From: Bradyrhizobium diazoefficiens | GTDB taxonomy: Bacteria; Pseudomonadota; Alphaproteobacteria; Rhizobiales; Xanthobacteraceae | NCBI RefSeq assembly: GCF_016599855.1 | Contig: NZ_CP067041.1 | Span: 3,286,001 to 3,350,000, forward strand | Length of the DNA stretch: 64,000 nt | Direction: 5' to 3' | In this document: positions 1-7,609 of the stretch, one piece after another | Position numbering within the stretch: position 1 is the stretch's first letter | Layout of the letters: each line of letters begins with the position of its first letter | Notes under the pieces: model-generated | Told to the model about the DNA's origin: nothing | Databases searched by the model: none | The model's input: only the letters and a program-made list of their open reading frames with translations | Translations under genes and position numbers: made by a program

Positions 1-969
1 GACGAGCCGGATCACACGAGGCTGCGCAGCATCGTGGACGAAGCCTTTCGCCGCCGTGCCATCGTTGCGATGGAGCCGCGCATCCGCGCCATTACCGACG
101 GTCTGGCCGATGAGCTGTTCGCGAACGGAAGCCCGGCCGATCTCGTCGCGCGCTATGCGCGGATCCTGCCGCTGTCGGTGATCTCGGAGTTGCTTGGCTT
201 GCCCACGGCCGATCGCCCGCGCTTCATCGCGTGGGCCAATGCGATGTCCTCGCTGACGAACATCGTCAGCTTCTTTCGCCTGCTGTTCGCGTTGCGCAAG
301 ATGCGAGCGTATCTCGAAGAGCAATTGCAGATCTCGCGCGATCGGGGCGGCGAAGGTCTGATCGCAGAGCTGGTCCAGGTCGAACGCGAGGGCGGCAAGA
401 TTACGCCGGACGAAATGGTCTCGATGGTGTTCCTGCTGCTCGCGGCGGGCTCGGAGACGACCACGCATCTCATCAGCGGCTCGGTTTACGAGCTGCTCAG
501 GAATCCCGGGTTACGCGATTGGCTCGCGGCGGACTGGAGTCGCGTCCGGCTCGCCGTCGAAGAGTTTCTGCGCTTCGTCTCGCCGGTGCAATTCTCCAAG
601 CCGCGCTATGTGCGGCGGGATGTCGAGGTTGAAGGCGTGCAGCTCAGGAAGGGCGATCGCGTCATGCTGATGCTCGCCGCCGCGAACATGGATCCAACGG
701 TGCATGATCGTCCTGACCATCTCGATCTCGAACGCAAGCCCAACCGTCACATGTCCTTCGGCACGGGCATCCATTTCTGCCTCGGCCACCAGCTTGCGCG
801 AATCGAGGCGGCTTGCGCATTAGAGGCGCTGTTCCAGCGCTGGCCGAATCTTCGCCTGTCCGTTGAGCCTTCGCAAATTCGGTGGCGTCGCAGGCCCGGC
901 ATTCGTGCACTCGAAAGGCTTCCGGTCGTGGACGATGGGCACATCGGCAATCTCGACGCAGCAGCGTGA
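1..969 (+). CDS. Cytochrome P450, C-terminal part (5' end outside window)
   Basis: A heme-thiolate monooxygenase cut by the left edge; the frame is open from base 1 and begins with DEPDHTRLR, the conserved P450 stretch before the C-helix, so about 100 residues are missing. Visible family marks: I-helix oxygen-binding AGSETT (near bases 445-462), K-helix EEFLR, and heme loop FGTGIHFCLGH with the cysteine ligand codon at 778-780. It ends with TGA at 967-969. The soluble, bacterial-type sequence implies separate ferredoxin/reductase partners, none of which are visible here. Substrate cannot be told. A GTG at 34 is internal and not the real start. Confidence 0.95.
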   Translation, partial: DEPDHTRLRSIVDEAFRRRAIVAMEPRIRAITDGLADELFANGSPADLVARYARILPLSVISELLGLPTADRPRFIAWANAMSSLTNIVSFFRLLFALRKMRAYLEEQLQISRDRGGEGLIAELVQVEREGGKITPDEMVSMVFLLLAAGSETTTHLISGSVYELLRNPGLRDWLAADWSRVRLAVEEFLRFVSPVQFSKPRYVRRDVEVEGVQLRKGDRVMLMLAAANMDPTVHDRPDHLDLERKPNRHMSFGTGIHFCLGHQLARIEAACALEALFQRWPNLRLSVEPSQIRWRRRPGIRALERLPVVDDGHIGNLDAAA

Positions 970-1037
970 AGGAACGCAGCCCTGCGGCACCGCGATCATT
1001 CCGAGGCAAAATTTGATCTGAAGTTGGGTCGTTACCA

Positions 1038-1062
1038 GGAACGGTGTTTAATCGCACCTGTT
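1038..1062 (+). promoter_or_regulatory. Candidate EcfG (general stress sigma) promoter
   Basis: GGAAC at 1038-1042, 16 bases, then TGTT at 1059-1062. The alphaproteobacterial EcfG consensus is GGAAC-N16/17-CGTT, so there is one mismatch. It lies 38 bases before the DUF2267 start codon, a suitable distance. Inference from motif only. Confidence 0.4.
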
Positions 1063-1099
1063 GTGATCGAAACCTCGAGATTCGAACTGGAGGTTCACA

Positions 1100-1561
1100 A
1101 TGAGTTCCAGTGCCATTCCAGTATTCGACAAGACAGCACAGACGACCCATCTCTGGCTCAATGAAATCGGCGAAGAAATCGGTCTGGATGATCAGCAATC
1201 GTGGCGCGTGACGGCCGCTGTGCTGCGCGCAATACGTGATCGCCTGCCGGTCGAGCTTGCCGCGCATCTGGGATCACAGCTGCCGCTGCTGGTCCGTGGC
1301 GCGTACTATGATCAGTTCCGGCCGTCGACGATGCCTAGGCGGGTACGTTCGCTGGACGAATTTCTTCTGCTCATCGCGGAGGAACTGAAGTTTGGGCGCC
1401 CGGTCGATACGAAGGATGCCGCGCGCGCGGTGTTCAATGTTCTCTCCCGGCATTTGACTGCGGGCCAGATCGGCAAGGTCCGGGAAGCTTTGCCGGAGGA
1501 GGTGAGGGCGATCTGGAGCATGGAACCCGGTAACCCGGACGAGAGGGATATGTCGCACTAG
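1100..1561 (+). CDS. DUF2267 domain protein
   Basis: A 153-residue soluble protein matching the DUF2267 pattern: helical, with HLWLNEIGEEIG near the N terminus, ALRAIRDRLP, then the typical QLPLLVRGAYYDQF and AVFNVLSRHL segments. The molecular function of the family is unknown; members are often found with stress or CBS-domain proteins, as here. GGAGG lies 8 bases before the ATG. It is the first gene of a same-strand run to 3.28 kb made of a CBS protein and five tiny hydrophilic proteins, and a candidate EcfG promoter precedes it, so a role in stationary-phase or stress physiology is inferred. Confidence 0.85.
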   Translation: MSSSAIPVFDKTAQTTHLWLNEIGEEIGLDDQQSWRVTAAVLRAIRDRLPVELAAHLGSQLPLLVRGAYYDQFRPSTMPRRVRSLDEFLLLIAEELKFGRPVDTKDAARAVFNVLSRHLTAGQIGKVREALPEEVRAIWSMEPGNPDERDMSH

Positions 1562-1568
1562 GTCGACG

Positions 1569-1594
1569 GAAACCTTCTTCGCGACGCTGGCGTT
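1569..1594 (+). promoter_or_regulatory. Second candidate EcfG promoter
   Basis: GAAAC (1569-1573), 17 bases, CGTT (1591-1594): one mismatch to GGAAC-N17-CGTT. It sits in the 72-base gap between the DUF2267 gene and the CBS gene, 39 bases before the latter's ATG. Two such sites in front of consecutive genes strengthens each, but this is motif reading only. Confidence 0.35.
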
Positions 1595-1633
1595 GACCAA
1601 GCGACATCCCGAAAGATCATCGGAGATTCAGCC

Positions 1634-2062
1634 ATGCAAGTTCACGAGATCATGACACCATCGGTCCACATCGCCGATCCCAATATGACCATCCGGGAAG
1701 CCTCTCGCTGGATGCGTGCCGATCATGTCGGAGCGCTGCCGGTGGGCGAGAATGATCGCCTTATCAGCATGGTTATCGACAGGGACATCGTCACGCGTGC
1801 GGTCGCCGAGGAGCGATCGCCGGGCAGCACGTCAGTGCGCGAGGTGATGTCCGAGGGCGTCTGCTATTGCTTCGAGGACGACGACGTGGAAGGCGCCTCG
1901 CAGGTAATGGCGACGCACCAGGTCCGGCGTCTTCCGGTGCTCAACCGGCAGAAGCGCCTGGTCGGCGTGGTCGCTGTGGCAGACATCAGCAGGGCGGACG
2001 ATGAATGCGCGCAGGACGCGTTGAAAGACATCTCCGCGCCCGCAGATCGGGAGCGGCACTGA
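1634..2062 (+). CDS. Tandem CBS-domain protein
   Basis: A 142-residue protein consisting almost only of two CBS domains (about residues 5-60 and 72-128). The first opens with VHEIMTPSVHIADPNMTI, the second with VREVMSEGVCYC; each ends in the usual hydrophobic GVVAVADIS-type strand. Stand-alone CBS pairs bind adenine nucleotides and act as energy sensors or regulators of partner proteins. No catalytic domain is attached. GGAG precedes the ATG. It follows the DUF2267 gene and leads directly into the small hydrophilic proteins. The partner is unknown. Confidence 0.9.
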   Translation: MQVHEIMTPSVHIADPNMTIREASRWMRADHVGALPVGENDRLISMVIDRDIVTRAVAEERSPGSTSVREVMSEGVCYCFEDDDVEGASQVMATHQVRRLPVLNRQKRLVGVVAVADISRADDECAQDALKDISAPADRERH

Positions 2063-2098
2063 CGGTGCCATGACGTCGCTTTCCACAAGGAGGTTTCC

Positions 2099-2281
2099 AT
2101 GGCCAGCAAGATGCCCCCCGTCCCGAACGCCAACCAGAGCCCAAAGGGAACTGGCGACACTAAGCAGGTGGCAGACCAGAAGCCGCATGGTCACCAGCGT
2201 GTGCAGAACCCGGATCAGCAGGGGCAGCAAGGCAACATCAAGCAGAACACCACCAATCAGGGCTACCAGCAAGACCGGTGA
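2099..2281 (+). CDS. Small hydrophilic Gln/Asn-rich protein (60 aa)
   Basis: Sixty residues with no hydrophobic core, rich in Gln, Asn, Lys, Pro and Gly (for example QQGQQGNIKQN), predicted by composition to be disordered. No known domain recognised. A strong AAGGAGG sits 6 bases before the ATG, which argues that it is translated. It is the first of five consecutive small ORFs of similar character with their own ribosome binding sites. The composition resembles hydrophilin or LEA-like desiccation proteins; that function is inference. Confidence 0.7.
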   Translation: MASKMPPVPNANQSPKGTGDTKQVADQKPHGHQRVQNPDQQGQQGNIKQNTTNQGYQQDR

Positions 2282-2293
2282 GGAGAATGCTTC

Positions 2294-2491
2294 ATGTCGA
2301 CATCCACCAAGACACCGAACAGTATTCGCCAAGGCGGGCCAGGCGCATCGCACGAGAATGCGAAGGCGCCTCTTGAGGTGAAGAAGCCGCCTGCGGATGC
2401 CCAGCGAAGCCATAGCCGCATCTCCGGTGGCGGAGGCGAGCGCGACTCCCATCACGCGCACGACGCTGCCGGCAAGGGCGGAGGCAGGTGA
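2294..2491 (+). CDS. Small hydrophilic Gly/His-rich protein (65 aa)
   Basis: Sixty-five residues, low complexity, rich in Gly, Ser, Lys, Ala and His with a GGGGERDSHHAHD stretch near the C terminus. No hydrophobic segment and no family recognised. GAGGAG lies 9 bases before the ATG and the gene begins 12 bases after the preceding stop, so it is probably co-transcribed. The His-rich tail could bind metal but nothing proves it. Part of the five-gene small-protein run. Confidence 0.65.
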   Translation: MSTSTKTPNSIRQGGPGASHENAKAPLEVKKPPADAQRSHSRISGGGGERDSHHAHDAAGKGGGR

Positions 2492-2494
2492 ATC

Positions 2495-2722
2495 ATGAGC
2501 AGCAAGCACCCCAAATTGTATAGACCAAGCGAGAAGGACATGCGCGACAACCCTCTGATCGGCGGATCGAAGGGGGCCACGATCGCGGGCATATCCCCCG
2601 ACGACCTCGAAGATGCTCTCGGCGAGAACACGATCGAAGGTGATCGCGAGAACGATGTCGGCATCGGCGGCGGCATCGACAAGGACGTCGCACATGGTGG
2701 CGCACACCGAAGAGGTCGATAG
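2495..2722 (+). CDS. Small acidic Gly/Asp-rich protein (75 aa)
   Basis: Seventy-five residues beginning MSSKHPKLYRPSEKDMRDNP, with a middle acidic helix-like segment (SPDDLEDALGENTIEGD) and a Gly-rich tail. Starts only 3 bases after the previous stop, with GGAGG inside the end of the upstream gene, suggesting translational coupling. No known domain recognised. Of the five small proteins this one has the most structured-looking centre, with the phrase DNPLIGGSKGATIAGISP. Confidence 0.65.
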   Translation: MSSKHPKLYRPSEKDMRDNPLIGGSKGATIAGISPDDLEDALGENTIEGDRENDVGIGGGIDKDVAHGGAHRRGR

Positions 2723-2737
2723 CTCCGGAGAACAAGC

Positions 2738-3001
2738 ATGCAAGGCAAAAAGACCCATGAGCAGCAGGTTCGCATCCTCGAGCGCAAGCCCGATGTCCCG
2801 GACGCGCGAGAGCTGGATCGGGCGTTGGGCCGCAACGTCGAGGACGCCGCCGTCCACCGTGCGCAGCCTGAGGCGCGGCACAGCGAACACCCGGTAAGTC
2901 GCGGTGGCCTCAATCAGGAGAGCGATCACAACAAGCACAACGATCCCGGCCAAAGCGGCCACAAGCCGCCAAAGCCGATGCCGGCGCAACAGAAGCACTA
3001 A
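2738..3001 (+). CDS. Small hydrophilic His/Lys-rich protein (87 aa)
   Basis: Eighty-seven residues, very hydrophilic. The first 50 are charged and helix-prone (QQVRILERKPDVPDARELD); the last 35 are disordered, ending in HKPPKPMPAQQKH. CCGGAG precedes the ATG by 9 bases. No family recognised. Same operon-like run as its neighbours, 15 bases after the previous stop. Confidence 0.65.
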   Translation: MQGKKTHEQQVRILERKPDVPDARELDRALGRNVEDAAVHRAQPEARHSEHPVSRGGLNQESDHNKHNDPGQSGHKPPKPMPAQQKH

Positions 3002-3034
3002 GTCTTCGGAAGATCACTGCAAGAGGAGAAACCG

Positions 3035-3277
3035 ATGCCAGCTGGTCACGGCAGCAAAACGCACTTCAGATCGGGCGTGCATGGCAAGGGCGATGGCACC
3101 GGCGCCATGGCCGACATCCCCAAGGACAAGATCGGCGACAACGTGGTGCTGTCCAACCGCGACAAGAAGCAGCATTCGGACATTCGCGGCATGGACGGCA
3201 AGTTCATTCAGACTGAACAGTATCAGGATCACGCAGCCAATCGGCTCGACGAGGAGCCAGGGACTGACGAGACCTGA
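3035..3277 (+). CDS. Small hydrophilic protein (80 aa), last of the run
   Basis: Eighty residues starting MPAGHGSKTHFRSGVHGKGD, followed by DIPKDKIGDNVVLSNRDKKQHSD and an acidic C terminus. AGAGGAG precedes the ATG. No family recognised; lack of hydrophobic core suggests a disordered or nucleic-acid/ligand-folded protein. The run ends at the strong terminator 23 bases downstream, which marks the 3' end of the transcription unit. Confidence 0.68.
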   Translation: MPAGHGSKTHFRSGVHGKGDGTGAMADIPKDKIGDNVVLSNRDKKQHSDIRGMDGKFIQTEQYQDHAANRLDEEPGTDET

Positions 3278-3300
3278 GGGGCCTTCCTCCCGACCGACTC

Positions 3301-3331
3301 GCGGACCGGTATTCAGCCGGTCCGCTTTTTT
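3301..3331 (+). terminator. Rho-independent terminator of the small-protein operon
   Basis: Perfect 9-bp stem GCGGACCGG / CCGGTCCGC (3301-3309 and 3317-3325), 7-base loop, then six T (3326-3331). The loop contains the stop codon of the convergent DUF763 gene (3313-3315 on the minus strand). Confidence 0.92.
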
Positions 3332-4563
3332 GTCGGCGCAAGATCGCGCTCCCAGCCGAACACGGAGCGGCCATCGAGATCCGTTGATGCGGCACGTTCG
3401 CCCGCGATGTAGGCCTCCACCGAGGGGCCTTGGGTGGTCCGCTCCAACCGCCGTGCCTGATCGTCGAGGCGCTTGATGGCCTGCATCTCCTCCTCGCGCC
3501 CGAGTTTTGCGTGATGGATCGCACCCTTCAGGACGCGGATGGTCTCGTCATAGACCTTGATCGGGACAGGGTAGGGATGCCGGTCCTTGCCGCCGTGGGC
3601 CAGTGAGAAGCGTGCGGGATCTTTGAAGCGATAGGGCGCGCCGTGCACGACCTCGGCGACCATTGCGAGCGAACGGACTGTCCGTGCACCGACGCCGGGC
3701 GTGAGCAACAGCTCGGGAAAGTCGACCGGCCCGCGCTCGGCGGCAGCAGCCAGCGTACCGTGCAAGCGGCGTGCAAACACGTCCTTCGGCCGGACGTCGT
3801 GATGCGCCGGCATGATCAGATGCGGCAGCATGGCTTGCGCGGGTTCGGGCGCGGTCCCGGTGAGCCGCTCGAATTCGGTAAGGATGCGATCGGGCCCGAG
3901 ACTACTTAACAGCTCGAGCTGCGCGATACGCGAGACCTCGGCGCGGTGGTCGGTGAGATTGACGATCTCTCCTTGCTGCGGGCCGTCGATCGCGCTGTGT
4001 GGCGCGTCGACAAAACTCTTCAGTGCTTCGGAATGCCAGTGATAGCGCCGGGCCTGCCGCTTGTCGCCGTTCATGCCTTGCTGCACGACGGTCCACTTGC
4101 TGTCGTTCGTGACGAAGAAGCCATGGAGATAAAGATCGAAGCCGTCCTGCACGGCAGCGCTGTCGACCTTGGCGACCAAGCGGCTTGCGCGGGTCAGCTT
4201 TGCGCCGTCGAAGCCGACGCGGTTGCCGAGCTGTAACAGCTCGTCCGGCGTCTTGCGCGAGTGCTGGCCGCGGCCGCCGCAGACATAGATGCCGAGCTCG
4301 TCCTGGAGCGGGCCGAGCCCGCGCTTCAGCGCGCCAATCACGGACGTCGTGACGCCGGAGGAGTGCCAGTCCATTCCCATCACGGCGCCGAACGACTGGA
4401 ACCAGAACGGATGCGACAAGCGCTGCATGAACGCATCGCGGCCGTAATGGTGCACGATCGCCTGTGTGACGATTGCGCCCAGCGAAGCCATGCGGCTCGC
4501 GAGCCAGGATGGAACCCGGCCGGTGTGCAGAGGAAGTTCGGCGCTGCCGGTACGTCGAGTCAT
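3313..4563 (-). CDS. DUF763 domain protein
   Basis: A 416-residue protein of the DUF763 family, whose members span almost the whole chain. Marks: TRRTGSAELPLHTGRVPSWL at the N terminus, HPFWFQSFGAVMGMDWHSSG, and HDVRPKDVFARRLHG followed by a helix-hairpin-helix-like LLLTPGVGARTVRSLAMVAEVV (about residues 290-315). The HhH-like motif suggests nucleic-acid contact; biochemical function is not established. GAGGGG lies 5 bases before the ATG. It converges on the small-protein operon and is divergent from the MscS gene. Confidence 0.85.
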   Translation of the reverse strand: MTRRTGSAELPLHTGRVPSWLASRMASLGAIVTQAIVHHYGRDAFMQRLSHPFWFQSFGAVMGMDWHSSGVTTSVIGALKRGLGPLQDELGIYVCGGRGQHSRKTPDELLQLGNRVGFDGAKLTRASRLVAKVDSAAVQDGFDLYLHGFFVTNDSKWTVVQQGMNGDKRQARRYHWHSEALKSFVDAPHSAIDGPQQGEIVNLTDHRAEVSRIAQLELLSSLGPDRILTEFERLTGTAPEPAQAMLPHLIMPAHHDVRPKDVFARRLHGTLAAAAERGPVDFPELLLTPGVGARTVRSLAMVAEVVHGAPYRFKDPARFSLAHGGKDRHPYPVPIKVYDETIRVLKGAIHHAKLGREEEMQAIKRLDDQARRLERTTQGPSVEAYIAGERAASTDLDGRSVFGWERDLAPTKKRTG

Positions 4564-4691
4564 GAGCCCCTCACACTAGCGCAGTTTGGCGAGCGTTGCA
4601 TCAGCGGGATACTGCGTTGCACCAGAGGTGGGAGCGAAGCTGGCCCGAAGACGTTGGGCGGGCTGACGTGAATGCAACGGCAGGGACAGCA

Positions 4692-5837
4692 ATGAATTGG
4701 CACGCGGTCATGGCTGACGTCGACAGGATGTTCGGCTGGATACCGTCATGGTTTATTGGCCTTGGCCTTGTTGCCGGCGCAATCTTGCTCGCCCTGTCCG
4801 CCTACCGGCTCGCCGTGTGGTTACTCTGCCGCGCCTTCGGAACCCGCCTGCCTCTCATACGCGTGTTCATCGATCGAACCTCCGGCCCGGCTCAATTGGC
4901 GCTGTGCCTTGCTGCCGTCGCTCTGGTCCTGCCGCTTGCTCCGCTTGACGATACGATCCGAACGCCGCTGATGCGCCTGTTCGTCGTCGCCTTTATCGCG
5001 CTGATCGGCTGGATCTTGATCCGGATCGTCGACATGAGCGCGGCGCGCTATTTGCAGAATTTCCGCGACGTCACCGAGAATTTCATCGCGCGCAAGCACG
5101 TGACCCAGGTCCGCGTGTTCAAGCGTGTCATCGACACCATCATCGTCACCATCACGGTCTCAACCGCGCTGATGACCTTCGACTCGGTCAGGCAATACGG
5201 CGTCAGCCTGTTCGCCTCCGCCGGGGCTGCCGGTATCATCGTCGGTCTTGCGGCACGGCCGCTGCTGAGCAATCTCATCGCGGGCTTGCAGATCGCGATC
5301 ACCCAGCCGATCCGGATCGAGGATGCCGTCATCATCGAGAACGAATGGGGTTGGGTCGAGGACATCGCTGCGACCTATGTTGTGATCCGGCTCTGGGACT
5401 GGCGCCGCATGGTGGTGCCGCTGTCCTATTTCATCGAAAAGCCGTTCCAGAACTGGACCCGCGACACCGCGTCACTGATTGGCGTCATCTCGCTTCACGT
5501 CGACTATCGCGCCGATGTGCCGCGCATCCGGCGCTGGCTCGAGGGCGCGGTGAAGGAGTCCAAGCTCTGGGACGGTGCGGTGGTCAATCTTCAGGTGATC
5601 GACGCGGACTCGCGCACCATCGAGCTTCGCGCACTGGTCAGCGCGCGCAATGCATCGCAATCCTGGGACCTGCGCTGCGAGATCAGGGAGAAGCTGATTG
5701 CCTTCATCCGCGACGAGATGCCGGAAGCCCTGCCGCGCGAACGCGCGATCCTGATTCCGTCGGGCAGGGGCGACGATGACGAATTCCTGCGACGCGCTGC
5801 ATCACCGGAGAAGATGAGGGCGAGTGCGCACAATTGA
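4692..5837 (+). CDS. Mechanosensitive channel, MscS family
   Basis: An inner-membrane tension-gated channel (about 381 residues from the ATG at 4692). Four hydrophobic segments at roughly residues 19-42, 58-80, 92-112 and 150-185 precede the MscS pore helix SAGAAGIIVGLAARPLLSNL and the cytosolic beta domain (EDAVIIENEWGWVEDI, VPLSYFIEKPFQNW). An in-frame upstream ATG at 4596 exists, but the extra 32 residues are polar and unlike the family, so the later start with AGGGA in front is preferred. Shares a short intergenic region with the divergent DUF763 gene. Confidence 0.9.
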   Translation: MNWHAVMADVDRMFGWIPSWFIGLGLVAGAILLALSAYRLAVWLLCRAFGTRLPLIRVFIDRTSGPAQLALCLAAVALVLPLAPLDDTIRTPLMRLFVVAFIALIGWILIRIVDMSAARYLQNFRDVTENFIARKHVTQVRVFKRVIDTIIVTITVSTALMTFDSVRQYGVSLFASAGAAGIIVGLAARPLLSNLIAGLQIAITQPIRIEDAVIIENEWGWVEDIAATYVVIRLWDWRRMVVPLSYFIEKPFQNWTRDTASLIGVISLHVDYRADVPRIRRWLEGAVKESKLWDGAVVNLQVIDADSRTIELRALVSARNASQSWDLRCEIREKLIAFIRDEMPEALPRERAILIPSGRGDDDEFLRRAASPEKMRASAHN

Positions 5838-5944
5838 CCGGTGCGATCCTTTGTACCGGCCCATCGCCCGGGCACGGTGGGTGCGAGGAGCCCAGAACGG
5901 GTCCCATGTGAAGAACCGCTTCCGGCCGTTACCGATGGTTCTTG

Positions 5945-5983
5945 TTGACGAGACCTGATCTTTTGTACGATAGTACAAATCAC
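5945..5983 (+). promoter_or_regulatory. TetR operator overlapping a promoter, near-leaderless start
   Basis: Perfect inverted repeat TTTGTAC-GATA-GTACAAA at 5962-5979, ending 4 bases before the ATG of the TetR gene. A -35-like TTGACG lies at 5945-5950 and the palindrome covers where a -10 would fall (GATAGT 5969-5974, 18-base spacer). The transcript would start at or next to the ATG. Likely autoregulatory site; inference. Confidence 0.65.
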
Positions 5984-6694
5984 ATGGTACGCAAGCCCAC
6001 CAGCAAGGAAACGGCCCGCAAGCCGAATATGCGCGAGGCGATCCTCGTCGCGGCCGAGGAGCTGTTCGCTACCAACGGCTTCAACGCCGTCTCGGTGCGC
6101 GACATCGCGCAGGCCGCCGGCGCCAATCCCGGCAGCGTCACCTATCATTTCAAGACCAAGGATGGCCTGCTGCTGGAGATCTACCGGCGCCATTGCGGGC
6201 CGATGAACCTCCGCCGTTCCGAGCTGCTCGCCGCCGCCAAGCGCGTGCGCGATCTGCAGGACCGGCTGGAGGCGATCGTGCGGGCCTATGTGGTGCCGGC
6301 CTTCACCTCGGGCAGCGATCTCGCCGGCGGTGGTGCGCGCTTCACGCGGCTGCGCGCCGTGATGTCGGCCGAGGGCAATGAGGTCGCGCGAAAAATCATC
6401 GCGCAGACGTTTGACGACACCAGCCACGCGTTCATCGACGCGGTCCACGAAAGCTTGCCGCACATTCCGCGCACCGACATCGTCTGGCGCAGCCACTTCC
6501 TGCTCGGGGCGCTCTATTACTCGTTGGTGACGCCGGACCGCGTCTCGCGCCTGTCGCGCGGCGAGGCTGACGGCAGCGATCCCGCCAACGCCATCGAGCA
6601 ATTGGTGCAGGCGACCGTCGCCGCATTCCAGGCGCCAGCTTTGGATCAGGCCGCGCCGGCACGGCGGCGCACTGTTGCAAGCAGCAAGACTTGA
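5984..6694 (+). CDS. TetR/AcrR family regulator
   Basis: A 236-residue one-component repressor. The N-terminal helix-turn-helix (about residues 16-62) reads MREAILVAAEELFATNGF ... SVRDIAQAAGANPGSVTYHFKTKD, a textbook TetR domain; the remainder is the helical ligand-binding/dimer domain. ATG 5984 is chosen because the upstream frame runs through the palindromic operator. There is no Shine-Dalgarno sequence before it, consistent with a leaderless message. The gene heads the same-strand pathway operon to 12.1 kb and probably controls it in response to an aromatic-derived acid. Confidence 0.92.
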   Translation: MVRKPTSKETARKPNMREAILVAAEELFATNGFNAVSVRDIAQAAGANPGSVTYHFKTKDGLLLEIYRRHCGPMNLRRSELLAAAKRVRDLQDRLEAIVRAYVVPAFTSGSDLAGGGARFTRLRAVMSAEGNEVARKIIAQTFDDTSHAFIDAVHESLPHIPRTDIVWRSHFLLGALYYSLVTPDRVSRLSRGEADGSDPANAIEQLVQATVAAFQAPALDQAAPARRRTVASSKT

Positions 6695-6724
6695 AAGAAG
6701 CGGTCTCGCTCGGCGGTTCAAGTG

Positions 6725-7609
6725 ATGACGATGATGTACACGCCGACCATTCCGCCGCCCGATCCGAACACGCGCACGCCGAAGTTCAAGTTGCCGAAGC
6801 TGTCCTGCGATGCGCATTGCCACATCTTCGGCCCCGGCGCGAAATATCCTTATGCGCCTGACCGTTCCTACACGCCGCCCGACGCTCCGCTGGAGGATTT
6901 CCGCTTGCTGCATGCCAAGCTCGGCGTCGAGCGGGCGGTCATCGTCAATGCCAGCGTACATGGCACCGACAACACGGTGGCGCTCGATGCGATTGCCCAA
7001 AGCGACGGCGCTTATCGCGCGGTCGCCAATATCGACGACACCATCACCGAGCGGGGGCTTCGCGTGCTTCACGAGGGCGGCTTCCGCGGCTGCCGCTTCA
7101 ATTTCGTCCGCCATCTCGGCGGCGTCCCCGACAAGAGCGTGTTCAACCGCGTCATCGCCATGGTCGCGCCGCTCGGCTGGCACATCGATTTGCATTTCGA
7201 TGCGATCGACCTGCCCGAATATGCCGACATGCTGGCAAGGCTGCCGCTGAGCTACACGATCGACCATATGGGACGGGTGAAAGCGTCCGAGGGGCTCGAT
7301 CAGTTGCCCTTCAAGATCCTGATCGATCTGATGCAGCGCGATGAAAAATGCTGGGTCAAGATCTGCGGCTCGGAGCGGGTCTCCTCGGCTGGTCCACCAT
7401 TTACGGACGCCGTACCGTTCGCGCGAAAAATCCTCGAGACGGCACCTGATCGCGTCATCTGGGGCACGGACTGGCCGCATCCCAACGTCAAGGTGATGCC
7501 GAATGACAGCGATCTTGTCGACCTGATCCCGGTGTTCGCGCCGGAGCCGGAATTCGAGCAGAAGATTCTCGTCAGCAACCCAGCGCGCCTGTTCGGGTTC
7601 GACACATGA
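6725..7609 (+). CDS. Amidohydrolase resembling 2-pyrone-4,6-dicarboxylate lactonase (LigI type)
   Basis: A 294-residue TIM-barrel metal hydrolase. HxH at residues 31 and 33 (CDAHCHIFGP), DHMGR in the middle and GTDWPHPN near the C terminus are the LigI/PDC-hydrolase signatures. LigI opens the pyrone lactone of the protocatechuate 4,5-cleavage pathway to 4-oxalomesaconate/carboxymuconate forms; the next enzymes GalB and GalC lie three and four genes downstream, supporting that role. Start is ATG 6725 (a GTG at 6722 is possible). Ends 4 bases into the symporter gene, ATGA overlap, indicating coupling. Related fold members act on other lactones, so substrate is inferred. Confidence 0.8.
   Translation: MTMMYTPTIPPPDPNTRTPKFKLPKLSCDAHCHIFGPGAKYPYAPDRSYTPPDAPLEDFRLLHAKLGVERAVIVNASVHGTDNTVALDAIAQSDGAYRAVANIDDTITERGLRVLHEGGFRGCRFNFVRHLGGVPDKSVFNRVIAMVAPLGWHIDLHFDAIDLPEYADMLARLPLSYTIDHMGRVKASEGLDQLPFKILIDLMQRDEKCWVKICGSERVSSAGPPFTDAVPFARKILETAPDRVIWGTDWPHPNVKVMPNDSDLVDLIPVFAPEPEFEQKILVSNPARLFGFDT

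Noticed and set aside
5591..7480. 629-codon minus-strand open frame
   Set aside because: It runs antisense through MscS, TetR and lactonase genes that have clear family motifs; its own translation shows no domain and high Arg/His, typical of a GC-rich shadow frame.
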